A stretch of 64,000 bases of DNA from Stieleria sp. JC731 (GCF_020966635.1 NZ_JAJKFQ010000029.1:310001-374000), one strand, 5' to 3'. Shown: positions 1 to 8,964, numbered from the stretch's first letter. Made by a program: numbers and translations. The notes: generated from the letters alone by a model not told the origin.

Positions 1-2
1 AG

Positions 3-128
3 AAAGCGGTTGCCATCCGCAAAAAGACGGAAGAAGACTGGTCCCTTGAGCGTCTGATTAGTATCGAATGCCACCAACACCACCTGTCACCTGTTCCAAT
101 GAATGCCATTTTTAGGGTTTGGCGATGA
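3..128 (+). CDS. C-terminal end of an upstream gene (partial, unidentified)
   Basis: The frame is open from the left window edge and ends in TGA at 126-128, giving about 41 residues that are basic at the start and rich in His near the middle. I do not recognise the product. Its stop overlaps the proposed ATG of the phosphatidylserine synthase gene as ATGA, the junction style seen throughout this window, which is the main reason to take it as real. In many bacteria a phosphatidylserine decarboxylase gene precedes pssA, but nothing visible in this tail proves that. It could be a chance open frame. Confidence 0.3.
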   Translation, partial: KAVAIRKKTEEDWSLERLISIECHQHHLSPVPMNAIFRVWR

Positions 129-1054
129 GCGAACTGAAAGGCGAATTGCGTCCCAAACCAGAAGATCTCGGTGTCGAAGACCCAGACTTGGTCCCCATGT
201 CCCGAAAGGACTTTCGGAGACAAAAACGTCGACAACGCCGAAAGCTCATGCTTGCGGTGCTTCCGACGATGTTGACGCTCGGCAATGGGATGTGCGGTTT
301 AGGTGCCATTGCCGTCGCGGTTAGCGGACCAGAGCTGAACTGGCCCTTGGAACAAAAGCTATTTGCGTCGGGACTGCTGATCTTTGGCGGGATGTTGTTC
401 GATGCACTCGATGGTTCGGCCGCGCGAATGACCGGTCAAGAAACCGAATTCGGAGGGCAACTCGATAGTCTTTGCGATGCGGTCACTTTCGGAACCGCAC
501 CGGCAGTCATCATTTGGCGCATCAGCGACGCCTTACCGCAACGCTTTTTGTGGGCTTGCGGTGTTCTATTCACGCTTTGCGTTTTAATTCGCCTGGCGCG
601 ATTCAATGTCGAAACAGGCGAAGACGACACTCACGAAACTTTTGAAGGACTGCCCAGTCCTGCCGCTGCGGGTACACTCGCCGCGTTCGCACTTGCGATG
701 CCAGAACTTAAAAGCATCGCCGAAGAAGCATCGTATTCAGAGCACGTTCAGTTGGCCGCTGAAAAGGTTCTGATCGCCTCACACTACATCATCCCAAGTC
801 TTGCGGGTGTTTTGGCGTACCTGATGGTTTCGCGATTCCAATACCCGCACTTGGTAGCCCAGTATGCGCAAGGCAAACGATCGCTACATCAGATCGGCCA
901 AGCGCTCTTTGTGGTTGTCGTCGCGATCTTTATTCACTGGATGGTGCTACCGATCGCGTTCTGCTACTACTCGTTCGGAACGCCACTGAAATCGCTACTG
1001 ATGAAATCAAAGGCCGATCCACCGTCTGAGATGGCACATCACCACGGCGACTAG
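125..1054 (+). CDS. pssA: CDP-diacylglycerol--serine O-phosphatidyltransferase
   Basis: The enzyme would transfer a phosphatidyl group from CDP-diacylglycerol to serine at the inner membrane, a step in phosphatidylethanolamine synthesis. The CDP-alcohol phosphatidyltransferase signature is complete near residues 95-120: DG-x2-AR-x8-G-x3-D-x3-D, starting DGSAAR and ending in SLCD. Several hydrophobic segments flank it, as expected for this polytopic family. A basic, cytoplasmic N-terminal stretch of about 40 residues precedes the first membrane segment. The 309-aa length is slightly long for bacterial PssA. I chose ATG 125 because it overlaps the preceding stop as ATGA; a TTG at 119 is also in frame. 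The gene ends 33 bp before the convergent secretion-ATPase gene. Which CDP-alcohol transferase it is (serine rather than glycerol phosphate or inositol) is inferred from overall resemblance. Confidence 0.85.
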   Translation: MSELKGELRPKPEDLGVEDPDLVPMSRKDFRRQKRRQRRKLMLAVLPTMLTLGNGMCGLGAIAVAVSGPELNWPLEQKLFASGLLIFGGMLFDALDGSAARMTGQETEFGGQLDSLCDAVTFGTAPAVIIWRISDALPQRFLWACGVLFTLCVLIRLARFNVETGEDDTHETFEGLPSPAAAGTLAAFALAMPELKSIAEEASYSEHVQLAAEKVLIASHYIIPSLAGVLAYLMVSRFQYPHLVAQYAQGKRSLHQIGQALFVVVVAIFIHWMVLPIAFCYYSFGTPLKSLLMKSKADPPSEMAHHHGD

Positions 1055-1087
1055 AATTGCGATTTGGGCAGTTCCAAAGTTCGATTG

Positions 1088-2860
1088 TTAACGACGTTCG
1101 TTGTACAAACAAACGGCTTCGTCAAAACTGGTCAGGCCATCGACGACCTTATCCATCGCACTTTGAGCCAGTAGCTTCATCCCTTTCTTGACGGCAAACT
1201 CCTTCATCGCGCCGCTGCTTTCGCCAGCCAGGATCATCTGCCGAAGTTGATCGTTAATTCGAATCACTTCGAACACGGCGACGCGTCCTCGATAACCCGT
1301 TTTTCGACACTTGTCACACCCGACGGCTCGGAACACTTGCAGATCGCCTGGAATTCCATAACGCTGGCTGATTTCTTGATCCAAGTGGTAGGGAACTTTG
1401 CATTCATCGCAAAGCCGTCGAATGAGACGCTGGGCAACAATGACCCGCAAAGCGTCAGCCAATCGATAAGCTTCGATCCCCATGTCCTGTAGTCGTACGA
1501 TCGCGCCGATCGCATCTTCGGTGTGCATGGTGGATAGAACCACCCGCCCGGCCATTGATGCTCGCATACAAACGTCCGCGGTCTGATGATCGGGTAACTC
1601 GCCGACCATCAAGACATCTGGGTCCTGCCGCAGCAAAGCTTTGGCTGCTTCGACGTAGCCGAACCCATCCTGCGAATGGGTCTGCATTTGATTGATTCCG
1701 TCGATGCGAAACTCAACAGGATCTTCGACAGTACAAAGATTCGTTTCGGCATCATTGAGCGATTCCAAACAGGAATACACCGTCGTGGTCTTGCCACAAG
1801 TCGTTGGTCCTGTGACAAGCATCAGCCCGCTCTGGCAACGAATTGACTCCATCAGGTCTTTGCGTTGTCGACGTGTCAAACCTAATTTCGATAGATCCAA
1901 TGGAACTGCAGCTTTGTCTAAGACTTTCATGGCGACATTTTCGCCGTTGATCGTCGGACAGGTGCTCATCCTTAGATTGACTCGGTCATCACCAAACCGG
2001 ACCGTGATCACACCGTCTTGCGGCAACTTCCGTTCTTCCACGTTCATCTGTGCAAGAATCTTCAGTCGGTTGGTGACGTTTTGAACTAAAGCGACGGGAG
2101 GAGGCGAGATCTCAGTCAAGACGCCATCGATCCGCAATCGAACACGACAGGACGTCTCGTAGCACTCCAGATGAATATCCGTCGCCGCAAGCGACAGGGC
2201 TTGTTCAAACAATCCGTTGACATAGCCGATGATTCGTCCGTCTCGGCCAGGCGGTGGTGATTGATCAAGATGCAGAACTTCGCTTTCGGCAACCGCGACG
2301 TCATCTTCCTCATCACACTCGTCGTCATCGATCTCTTCGAAATCCATATCGCTCATTGCCGGAATCGGATCGGTCCACTCCGCACCCTGATAAAGCACGT
2401 TGAGCAACCGTTCGACGACCGTCAGGGGAGCGAACATGGGGCGCATCTGGCGTCCGGTCAACAAGCGAACCTCATCCGCCAACAGCAATGAATCTGGAGC
2501 AAATACCGCGACCTCTAAAATGCTTCCATCATCGTTTAGTGGCGCAACGAGATGATCACGGCATAGGCGATAGGGCAATATTGATGCGATCGAAGGATCA
2601 ATTGGCGGAGCGGCATTGATCGGAGGATCGAACAGCGGAACTAAATAGTGCTCCGAGTAGCAGCTCGCGATTTGAGTTTCCGAAGCTAAGCCACACCGGA
2701 TGATCGATTCTTCGACAGTGCAATTATCTTTGCCTACCGACTGCCAAAGATCTTCCAAGCGTTCAGGATCCAAGCGATCAAGCCGATCGAGCAACTGAAT
2801 AATCAGAGGGTGACGCTGGCTGCTCGCGGTTGCTGTGGAAGAAGAGTTAACAGCTTTCAT
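1088..2860 (-). CDS. GspE/PilB-family secretion or pilus assembly ATPase
   Basis: This is a hexameric ATPase of the type II secretion/type IV pilus class, 590 aa. In order: an N-terminal GspE/MshEN-like domain (about 20-165), an acidic linker (about 170-190), an arm carrying ATDIHLE (about 226), the Walker A GPTTCGKTT (about 351), a Walker B/Asp-box region with DPDVLMVGE (about 413), the His box STMHTED, and a CxxC...CxxC zinc site (about 484-518). The Walker A is unusual: the common form is GPTGSGKTT. ATG 2860 is preferred because it overlaps the stop of a small upstream frame as ATGA; an upstream ATG at 2950 would add a 30-residue Arg-rich extension. No gsp or pil genes lie beside it, so the machine it drives is unknown. 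A second relative begins at 63589. Confidence 0.88.
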   Translation of the reverse strand: MKAVNSSSTATASSQRHPLIIQLLDRLDRLDPERLEDLWQSVGKDNCTVEESIIRCGLASETQIASCYSEHYLVPLFDPPINAAPPIDPSIASILPYRLCRDHLVAPLNDDGSILEVAVFAPDSLLLADEVRLLTGRQMRPMFAPLTVVERLLNVLYQGAEWTDPIPAMSDMDFEEIDDDECDEEDDVAVAESEVLHLDQSPPPGRDGRIIGYVNGLFEQALSLAATDIHLECYETSCRVRLRIDGVLTEISPPPVALVQNVTNRLKILAQMNVEERKLPQDGVITVRFGDDRVNLRMSTCPTINGENVAMKVLDKAAVPLDLSKLGLTRRQRKDLMESIRCQSGLMLVTGPTTCGKTTTVYSCLESLNDAETNLCTVEDPVEFRIDGINQMQTHSQDGFGYVEAAKALLRQDPDVLMVGELPDHQTADVCMRASMAGRVVLSTMHTEDAIGAIVRLQDMGIEAYRLADALRVIVAQRLIRRLCDECKVPYHLDQEISQRYGIPGDLQVFRAVGCDKCRKTGYRGRVAVFEVIRINDQLRQMILAGESSGAMKEFAVKKGMKLLAQSAMDKVVDGLTSFDEAVCLYNERR

Positions 2861-3033
2861 GATTTGGAGTGCCCTTTTTCCAAATGTTCGCCTTGTCCGT
2901 TTTCTGACTGGACCGTCCACAGTCCCATGTCGTTCGATTCCGATGACCAACCTGCATCGGGCGCGTCCTTGGGATGCGAATCGAACACTTTAAAGCTAGC
3001 TCGATTGCCGTCTGCCTGACTTCGCCTTTTCAT
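2857..3033 (-). CDS. Small hydrophilic protein upstream of the GspE-like gene
   Basis: A frame of 58 residues beginning MKRRSQ and ending in GHSKS. It is very hydrophilic, has no membrane segment and resembles no family I know. Its TGA overlaps the ATG of the GspE-like gene (ATGA at 2860-2857), so translation of the two could be coupled. The frame stays open further upstream, to 3222, so the true start is unclear. No good ribosome-binding site is visible before 3033. It may be a real small gene or simply a leader; the junction is the only positive evidence. Otherwise the interval 2861-3251 shows nothing recognisable. Confidence 0.35.
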   Translation of the reverse strand: MKRRSQADGNRASFKVFDSHPKDAPDAGWSSESNDMGLWTVQSENGQGEHLEKGHSKS

Positions 3034-3251
3034 TTTTGGAACATCATTGATACTCTTCCGTGCCTGGCCGAGTGATATCCCTAAACTTGATGCCTGACGT
3101 TTCGATGTCCTCTTGCCGTCACACAGTTGTTTTTCAAGAGGTTGGCTTACAACGAAGAACAAGGCATCGAAAAGAACAGAGAATGCCTGAGGGTTTCCCC
3201 GCCTTGCGAAACAAGCCAGCACGGCTCGTCGAGTTCTTGTCTAGTTCTTAT

Positions 3252-4481
3252 CTAGCCCGCGATCGCTGGCCAGACTTTTTGGGTCAGCGTGTAAAAAGAG
3301 ATGCCGACAAGGACAATGAATCCCGGAACGGCCAGCGTGTTCAACATCCAGCCGTTGCGATACTCACCCATGACAGTTCTTAAATTGCATAGATACAACA
3401 TGGTACCTGCAATTAGCGGCGATGCGATCACGGTCAGAGCTTGCGCCGCGACAATCGCTGTGAAAGGGCGCACGCCGGTCATCACGACATACATCGCGAC
3501 CACCATTCCAATCAACAACACTGCCGCAGTCAGTGCTTTGGGAGCCTTTTGATCCGGACGGTCCCCCCAACGAAGTGCGTCGGACAGGATGAAGCCACCG
3601 ATCATCGAATTAACAATGAACGATGAGAAAGCCGCTGCAAACAGTCCGACACAAAAGATCACTCGCCCCTTCTCTCCAAATAGCGGGACAAGGGCGTCAG
3701 CCACTTCACCAACACTTTCCAGCTCGCGATGACGCAACACAGCGGCAGCCGTTGCCATGATCATCGCAGAGATCAACCCCATGATGATCGCTGACAACCC
3801 CGCATCGGCGACTCCATCTCGCAAATTTGCTGGCGTCCAACCTTTGAATCGAGCCAAGTATGACTGGTAGTACGCCGCACTAATAACGAACGTCGTTCCG
3901 ACCAATCCTAGCAGCGGCAATTCCAATTCGATGCCATCAAGTGGCACCAAGCCGCGTGCCACTTCGGTCACACTGGGACGGGCAAATGCAAGGTTGATCG
4001 TAAATGCCAACAGCATGATGCCGACGAAACAAGCCATCAAGCGTTCAAGAACTTTGTAAAGGTTCGCGAACCCGAACAGGATCATCAAGACGATGCCGTT
4101 TAGAACCAGTGGCCAATAATTCGAATCGAAATACGACGACAACGCCGCTTGCGTTCCCAGGTTATTCCCAAACTGAAATGCTGATGCGATAAAAAAGACC
4201 GTCACGCCGATGACGACAGCCACGGCCGGATGGAGATGGTCCCGCACCAATTGGGCGATTGATACGTTGGTAACGGCACCCAACCTCATTCCCATCGTGA
4301 CATAAGTCATCATCATCCCCACGGCGACCACGATGACCCATAGATTGGAATATCCTGCTTGCGCCCCGACCTTCGAACTGGTCAGAATACTTCCCGGTCC
4401 GATGACAACACATGCCGTCACAAGACCCGGTCCGATTCGATTGACCCAAGTTGATTTCGAAGGCGAGGCAACTTCGTTCAT
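3252..4481 (-). CDS. Nramp (SLC11)-like divalent metal transporter, divergent site
   Basis: A polytopic membrane protein of 409 aa with the Nramp-family opening IGPGLVTACVV and about 10-11 hydrophobic segments. In classical Nramp proteins TM1 carries DPGN and TM6 carries MPH; these bind Mn2+/Fe2+ and couple protons. Here TM1 reads IGPGS and the aligned TM6 segment reads GTTFVISAAYYQS, so the Asp, Asn, Met and His are all absent. The substrate is therefore uncertain. Related proteins with altered sites are known within the superfamily. ATG 4481 overlaps the stop of the enolase-family gene as TGATG, implying translational coupling; an upstream in-frame start at 4571 lies inside that gene and is less likely. 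Confidence 0.75.
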   Translation of the reverse strand: MNEVASPSKSTWVNRIGPGLVTACVVIGPGSILTSSKVGAQAGYSNLWVIVVAVGMMMTYVTMGMRLGAVTNVSIAQLVRDHLHPAVAVVIGVTVFFIASAFQFGNNLGTQAALSSYFDSNYWPLVLNGIVLMILFGFANLYKVLERLMACFVGIMLLAFTINLAFARPSVTEVARGLVPLDGIELELPLLGLVGTTFVISAAYYQSYLARFKGWTPANLRDGVADAGLSAIIMGLISAMIMATAAAVLRHRELESVGEVADALVPLFGEKGRVIFCVGLFAAAFSSFIVNSMIGGFILSDALRWGDRPDQKAPKALTAAVLLIGMVVAMYVVMTGVRPFTAIVAAQALTVIASPLIAGTMLYLCNLRTVMGEYRNGWMLNTLAVPGFIVLVGISFYTLTQKVWPAIAG

Positions 4482-5833
4482 CACACCGCTCCCAGACCTG
4501 GACCGTCCAAACAACTGGTATCCATCGAGCCATTTCGAACAGCAAAGATACCTGGGAACCTTGAGTCCCAACCTTCATTCGCGACCGGACAGTATTGGCG
4601 TGAGTTTGATTCAATCGCCGCGACGCCGGGAATATGAGCTGCCAATCCCGCGGAATGAATCAGTGAAGCCCCTGGACATGTCAGGTCTTGCACACACAAG
4701 AACATGCCAAGTTTCTTGATCGCGACGGCCATCAACAACGATTGCGATTGCCCCTTACATGCCTTCAGTGCCGCGCCGGTGTAGCCCATTTCCCGTGCCA
4801 GCAACAATGTTTCCAGATCGGTCAAAGATTCATCGATAACGACCGGTTTCAATTCCGCCGCTCGATGCATCTTGTTGTCCGGATAGGCTTTCAGGTCTCG
4901 CGCTGTTGGCTGTTCGACATATTGGATTCGATCAAAGCCCAACCGAGAGGACTCTTTGACACGACGCAGCACTTCAATCAAATAATCAACATTGGGACAA
5001 CGCTCATTGAAATCGAGTGAGTAGTACCATTGACCAACACCTCGTTCGGCCTGAACTTCGGCAGCAATCCGATCAACTTTGACCACCCTTTCGACATCCC
5101 ATTGAACATCGTCGCCATTGAGCTTGATCTTCATATGAGTCAGCCCGTTGTGGCGAATCCACTGCGGAAGCGTGTCCGGCAAACCGTCACCCGTTGGCGA
5201 CTGAACTTCCTGATCATCGAGCGGATCCAATGCTCCGACCAAGTGGTACAAAGGCATCGATGGCTTGACAGTTTCGCTGACGTAACTGCTGATCCACTCG
5301 CCTTTGTAGCTGTCGCCCAGGTAGTGCCCAACATCATGGCTCATCCATTGTGTGCCATAAGTGCGGTAGCAATTCAAACCATGAACCTTTCCAAACCCAT
5401 CGTGAATGGCTGCGTCAAAAGGACTTGCCGTCACCAATGCAGCTAACTTTGGAATGGGGTCTGCCAATTGAAGCTCTGTCGATAGCTGGTTGGTACAGTC
5501 AAGGAACTGATGTTCCAGAGCCACACCCAAATCGACGGGATGCCCGAACTCGCTATACGCTTTCGCAATCGCCTCAAAACGTTCAGCCAACTTCGTCATC
5601 GCACCGAGCGTTTCGTCGTAGGAAAGCTGTTTCGATGGATACGCCCAGATGTTCGACAAAGGCATCGATCCGAATCCTTGCCCCTGTTTGCCGTCTCGAG
5701 TCACGACGTCGATATGCACATTCAGCACGGTGGCTTTGTCAACGGCAACTCCCCCGAACTTCATCACCGTTCGATAGTCAAAATTTTCGTAGCTGATACG
5801 TACATCAGTGATCCGAATATCCGTCTGCTTCAT
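4481..5833 (-). CDS. Enolase-superfamily (mandelate racemase/muconate lactonizing-like) enzyme
   Basis: A 450-aa protein with the capping domain followed by the TIM barrel of the enolase superfamily, whose members abstract a proton alpha to a carboxylate. Visible catalytic features are a KxK-type motif (MKIKLNG, about residue 235), a metal-ligand run SLDFNE, VEQP, and VIDES, and a late KACKGQS lysine. These fit the muconate-cycloisomerase side of the family better than the mandelate-racemase side. The substrate cannot be named. It is translationally coupled (TGATG) to the Nramp-like transporter, so the transporter may carry a related acid or a metal for this Mg2+-dependent enzyme; that link is inference. 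Length is somewhat above the usual 360-400 aa, with an insertion in the N-terminal half. Confidence 0.82.
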   Translation of the reverse strand: MKQTDIRITDVRISYENFDYRTVMKFGGVAVDKATVLNVHIDVVTRDGKQGQGFGSMPLSNIWAYPSKQLSYDETLGAMTKLAERFEAIAKAYSEFGHPVDLGVALEHQFLDCTNQLSTELQLADPIPKLAALVTASPFDAAIHDGFGKVHGLNCYRTYGTQWMSHDVGHYLGDSYKGEWISSYVSETVKPSMPLYHLVGALDPLDDQEVQSPTGDGLPDTLPQWIRHNGLTHMKIKLNGDDVQWDVERVVKVDRIAAEVQAERGVGQWYYSLDFNERCPNVDYLIEVLRRVKESSRLGFDRIQYVEQPTARDLKAYPDNKMHRAAELKPVVIDESLTDLETLLLAREMGYTGAALKACKGQSQSLLMAVAIKKLGMFLCVQDLTCPGASLIHSAGLAAHIPGVAAIESNSRQYCPVANEGWDSRFPGIFAVRNGSMDTSCLDGPGLGAV

Positions 5834-6111
5834 CGTCTTGTATTGATCGAGCTGTTTTAATTTGATTGGAAGTGACGAGTTTACAGCTGCAGGCTTTCAC
5901 AGGTGATCGATCCGGCCTATCCATGCGGCAATTATGCTGACTTTCACCCGATAGCGGGGAGAAACATTACATCCGATCCGTAGCAAGACCATTGACGGCT
6001 GGCTGCAGAAACAAGCGCCGAAGTCAAAACCCGAACCGGTCTTGGTGGTCGATGAAGGCTTTGCTTTCCGCTAAGATTCAGCAATACCATCCCTCGATCG
6101 AACAGAATCCT

Positions 6112-6783
6112 ATGACGACTTTGCACGTCGAACATCTCCGTCGCACGTTTCAGTCAGCAGGTGAACCACTGCATGTCCTTCGCGACGTCAATATGGATGT
6201 CACCGGTGGCCAGTCGCTTGCCATCGTCGGCCCCAGCGGCAGCGGAAAGAGCACCCTACTGCAAATACTGGGAACGCTGGATCGCCCCGACGCTGGCACC
6301 GTTAAAGTCGATGGTGAAGATCCGTTCTTGCTCGACGACAAGCAAGTCGCACATTGGCGAAATCAAAAGATCGGATTCATCTTTCAAGACCATCATCTTT
6401 TGCCGCACCTTTCGGTGATCGAAAACGTTCTTGTTCCAACGCTTGCCGGCGGTCGTGCCACGGACCCATTGGTCGAACGTGCGCACGAGTTACTTCAATC
6501 AGTCGGTCTTGCGGAGCGGATTGAGCATTTGCCGAGCATGCTTTCCGGCGGCGAGCGGGAAAGGGTTGCGATTGCCAGGGCGTTATTGATGAGCCCCTCA
6601 TTAATCCTGGCGGATGAACCGACTGGAAATCTGGATCGCAGGACGGCTGAATCCGTCACAGAAGTCTTGCAGAGTTTGCAAAAGCAGAATGGATCAATTT
6701 TGATTTGCGTCACACACAGCGAAACGCTTGCCAACGCGATGGATCGCCGTTTTGAATTGCTCGATGGCAAGTTGGTTGAATAA
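6112..6783 (+). CDS. LolD/MacB-type ABC transporter ATP-binding protein
   Basis: A 223-aa ATPase subunit of the LolD/MacB/FtsE class. It has the Walker A GPSGSGKST (about residue 43), a Q-loop FIFQDHHLLPHL, the signature LSGGERERVAIARAL (about 143), a Walker B ILADEPTGNLD and the switch histidine CVTHSE. Proteins of this type power lipoprotein release or efflux with a separate FtsX-like permease. No permease gene is adjacent: the flanking genes are an enolase-family enzyme (divergent) and an MCP-like gene (convergent), so it is an orphan here. ATG 6112 gives the normal family length; the in-frame start at 5992 would add 40 poorly conserved residues. The interval 5834-6111 shows nothing else recognisable. 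Confidence 0.85.
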   Translation: MTTLHVEHLRRTFQSAGEPLHVLRDVNMDVTGGQSLAIVGPSGSGKSTLLQILGTLDRPDAGTVKVDGEDPFLLDDKQVAHWRNQKIGFIFQDHHLLPHLSVIENVLVPTLAGGRATDPLVERAHELLQSVGLAERIEHLPSMLSGGERERVAIARALLMSPSLILADEPTGNLDRRTAESVTEVLQSLQKQNGSILICVTHSETLANAMDRRFELLDGKLVE

Positions 6784-6917
6784 GATGCTGGCAAGTGGCT
6801 TCAATCGCTTTGCGAAATCAACCGCGAATGAATCCAGCTAGATCGGCAATGCGAAGTCTTCAAAACTACTTATGACACTTGCCTTCACGCCGTTGCATGA
6901 AACGACAACGGAATAAA

Positions 6918-7874
6918 CTAGAACAGCAAGACCTCGCCGGCGTCAACGTGCTCTTCTTCTTGACCATCGTTTCCGACGTCTTGCACGATGTCTGCCAAGT
7001 TATCGTCGACAACCTTCCGGTTTTCGAACAAGGCTACAAGTTTTTGGATGTCATGCTCAGCCCGTTTTAAGCCTTGCGCAACTGGATCCTGGAACTGCAG
7101 ATAAGAAAGTGTATCGCGAGACCGTTTAAGGATGTCGTTGTTGCGGCTTTCGGTCGATTCGAGAACCCGACTGAGCAGTGTGGATATCGACTGCGTTTCG
7201 CGTCGCACGTCGGTCATCTCTGCTCGGAATTCATCCGAAAACTCTGACAACGATTCCGCAATAGATACGGTCTCGGCTTCCAGCTTTGGCATCCCTTCGA
7301 CGAACTCGGCGACAGAATCGGCGATCGTATGATTGGCTTCTTCAACACATTCGCTGAACGATTTCATTTCTTCGCCAAGCACGGCGAATGCGCGACCTTG
7401 TTCCCCCCCAAGGCGACTTGCTTCGATCTGAACGTTAAAAGCCAACACCTGGCTTTTCTTCATCAAGTGGGCTGTTTGTTTTGCCGCATCGTGGATCCGT
7501 CGCGACGTTTGGTTTGCCATACGAACGAGTTCAAGTTGCTTTGAAAAGCAGTCTTCGACGCGATTGACCAATGCTTCGATCATTTCCGACTGATGTTCAA
7601 TGGCTTCGGAAATGGTGCGATCCTCGGCGTCAGCAGATTCACCATCCTTCGCCTCACCGCTTTCGGCGCGAACAAATCGAGCCAACGATTCGCGCAGCTC
7701 GTCGTTTCCGGACGTCGCAACGTCGACGATCGAGATCAATAGTTCGCCAATATTGAGCGCTGCGTCTTCTGTCGTCGAACGCATCTTCTCCATATCTTTC
7801 ATGATACGAGAAGTCACTTTCCGACAGAAAGCGATTTGCCCGAATGAGGCTGTAAGTTTTGAAAAACCGAACAT
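6918..7874 (-). CDS. Soluble MCP-like signalling coiled-coil protein
   Basis: A 318-aa, largely helical protein without transmembrane segments or a HAMP domain. Residues about 142-175 (starting VLAFNVQIEASRLGGEQ, then GRAFAVLGEE) correspond to the hairpin tip of methyl-accepting chemotaxis proteins, the part that contacts CheA and CheW. Heptad-like helices lie on both sides. The C-terminal part has a QFQDPVAQGLKRAEHD segment of a type seen in other chemotaxis-associated proteins. It is the last gene of the minus-strand chemosensory-like run that starts at 11676. It is probably a cytoplasmic receptor or adaptor for the membrane CheA-like kinase, but no ligand-binding domain is visible. An upstream gap of 93 bp separates it from cheY. 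Confidence 0.8.
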   Translation of the reverse strand: MFGFSKLTASFGQIAFCRKVTSRIMKDMEKMRSTTEDAALNIGELLISIVDVATSGNDELRESLARFVRAESGEAKDGESADAEDRTISEAIEHQSEMIEALVNRVEDCFSKQLELVRMANQTSRRIHDAAKQTAHLMKKSQVLAFNVQIEASRLGGEQGRAFAVLGEEMKSFSECVEEANHTIADSVAEFVEGMPKLEAETVSIAESLSEFSDEFRAEMTDVRRETQSISTLLSRVLESTESRNNDILKRSRDTLSYLQFQDPVAQGLKRAEHDIQKLVALFENRKVVDDNLADIVQDVGNDGQEEEHVDAGEVLLF

Positions 7875-7967
7875 ACTCTACCTTGTTCGTCTTTCGTATC
7901 TAATCAAACGACGGAAATCTCATGGGTTGATCGAACGAGACCCTGCGGTTGTAGACACGGGAACTGT

Positions 7968-8339
7968 TCAGTTGGTGTTGGTCAGCTTCTTCACCGCTGC
8001 GACAAGCATATCGGCTTTGAATGGTTTAACGATCCATCCACACGCGCCGGCTGCTTTCGCTTTGGCGATCAAGTCTTTGGCACCTTCGGTCGTCAGCATG
8101 ATGATCGGCAGGCTCGCGAACTTGATATCTTTCTTGACCTCCGCGACCATCTCGATGCCATTCTTGTTCGGCATGTTGACATCGCAGACAACGCAATCAA
8201 CGGACCCTGCTTTGATTTTTGCAACTCCGTCGACGCCATCAACAGCTTCGCTCACACTTAACCCCGCTTGGGAAAGTGCCGCGCACACCTGCTGGCGAAC
8301 GGTCGCCGAATCATCAACAACTAGGACGTTAGTACTCAT
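7968..8339 (-). CDS. Stand-alone CheY-like response regulator receiver
   Basis: A single receiver domain of 123 aa without an output domain. The acidic pair is VVDDS near residue 9, the phosphoacceptor Asp is in VVCDVNMP (about residue 54), the Thr is in MLTTEG and the Lys in IVKPF. This is the full CheY active site. It lies between the CheX-like phosphatase gene and the MCP-like gene on the same strand, so it is likely phosphorylated by the CheA-like kinase at 9000-11018 and dephosphorylated by the CheX-like protein. Its downstream target, whether a flagellar motor, a pilus or an enzyme, is not visible. Whether it acts in motility is unknown. Confidence 0.9.
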   Translation of the reverse strand: MSTNVLVVDDSATVRQQVCAALSQAGLSVSEAVDGVDGVAKIKAGSVDCVVCDVNMPNKNGIEMVAEVKKDIKFASLPIIMLTTEGAKDLIAKAKAAGACGWIVKPFKADMLVAAVKKLTNTN

Positions 8340-8408
8340 GGCGTCTAAATGGGGGTATGTAGGAAAATGGATTCGTAAAACTCTGGCTTACACAAAAGAG
8401 CACGCCGA

Positions 8409-8957
8409 CTAGAAAAGATGCAGACTTCCCTCATCAGCACAGACAAGGTCAGGATGGTGCTCCCAACTTGAATCATCTGTGATGTTGACGTGCAGCAATA
8501 CGATGACTGTTCCCAAGCTCATCTGCACGGCAAGGATGGTTTGCTCACTGCAACCGGTGGTGAAGCCAAGTTGCAAACCCTGAACAGAAACGGGCAATCC
8601 CATCTGGCAGTCCACGTGAAATGCAGCGAGATTATTTTTAAACCTTCCGGCCAACTGGTTGGTCAGTTCACCGACCCAATCAGTCGGACTGTCCGCTAAC
8701 CCTTGGCACAAGGCGTTGATCGTGTCGACATTCGAAAGCAGACCGATCGAGCAGCGAACCTGATCTCCGCAAAGGCCGATCGATGAAGTCACCATTTCGT
8801 TGGACCGTGCGTAGTTGTCTGCCTCTTTGCGAAGAAGTTCCGCAGACGCCACACGATCAAGGAACTGCGGTTTAACTGCCGAATCCGAATAGAACTCGAA
8901 CAGTTCGACCACAGCATTGGTGAATTCTTCGTCAATGATCTGAGAAGCTGAACGCAT
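8409..8957 (-). CDS. CheX-like CheY-P phosphatase
   Basis: A 182-aa protein of the CheC/CheX/FliY type, which hydrolyses CheY-phosphate. The diagnostic D/S-x3-E-x2-N motif is intact as DWVGELTN, placing Asp about 93, Glu about 97 and Asn about 100, followed by the typical QLAGRFKNNLA helix. There is one copy of the motif, as in CheX. The first 55 residues look like an added helical part. Start at ATG 8957 is supported by a strong GGAGG site seven bases upstream. The gene sits between the CheA-like kinase (42 bp upstream) and cheY (70 bp downstream). Assignment rests on the motif and context. Confidence 0.78.
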   Translation of the reverse strand: MRSASQIIDEEFTNAVVELFEFYSDSAVKPQFLDRVASAELLRKEADNYARSNEMVTSSIGLCGDQVRCSIGLLSNVDTINALCQGLADSPTDWVGELTNQLAGRFKNNLAAFHVDCQMGLPVSVQGLQLGFTTGCSEQTILAVQMSLGTVIVLLHVNITDDSSWEHHPDLVCADEGSLHLF

Positions 8958-8964
8958 CTTTGGT

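Noticed and set aside
6791-6881. Inverted GGCAAGTG/CACTTGCC pair between the ABC and MCP-like genes
   Set aside because: Eight-base arms about 75 bases apart do not form a plausible terminator and are expected by chance in 64 kb.
7600-8412. A 270-codon plus-strand frame
   Set aside because: It runs antisense to the MCP-like and cheY genes and has no protein family pattern; cheY on the opposite strand has a complete active site.
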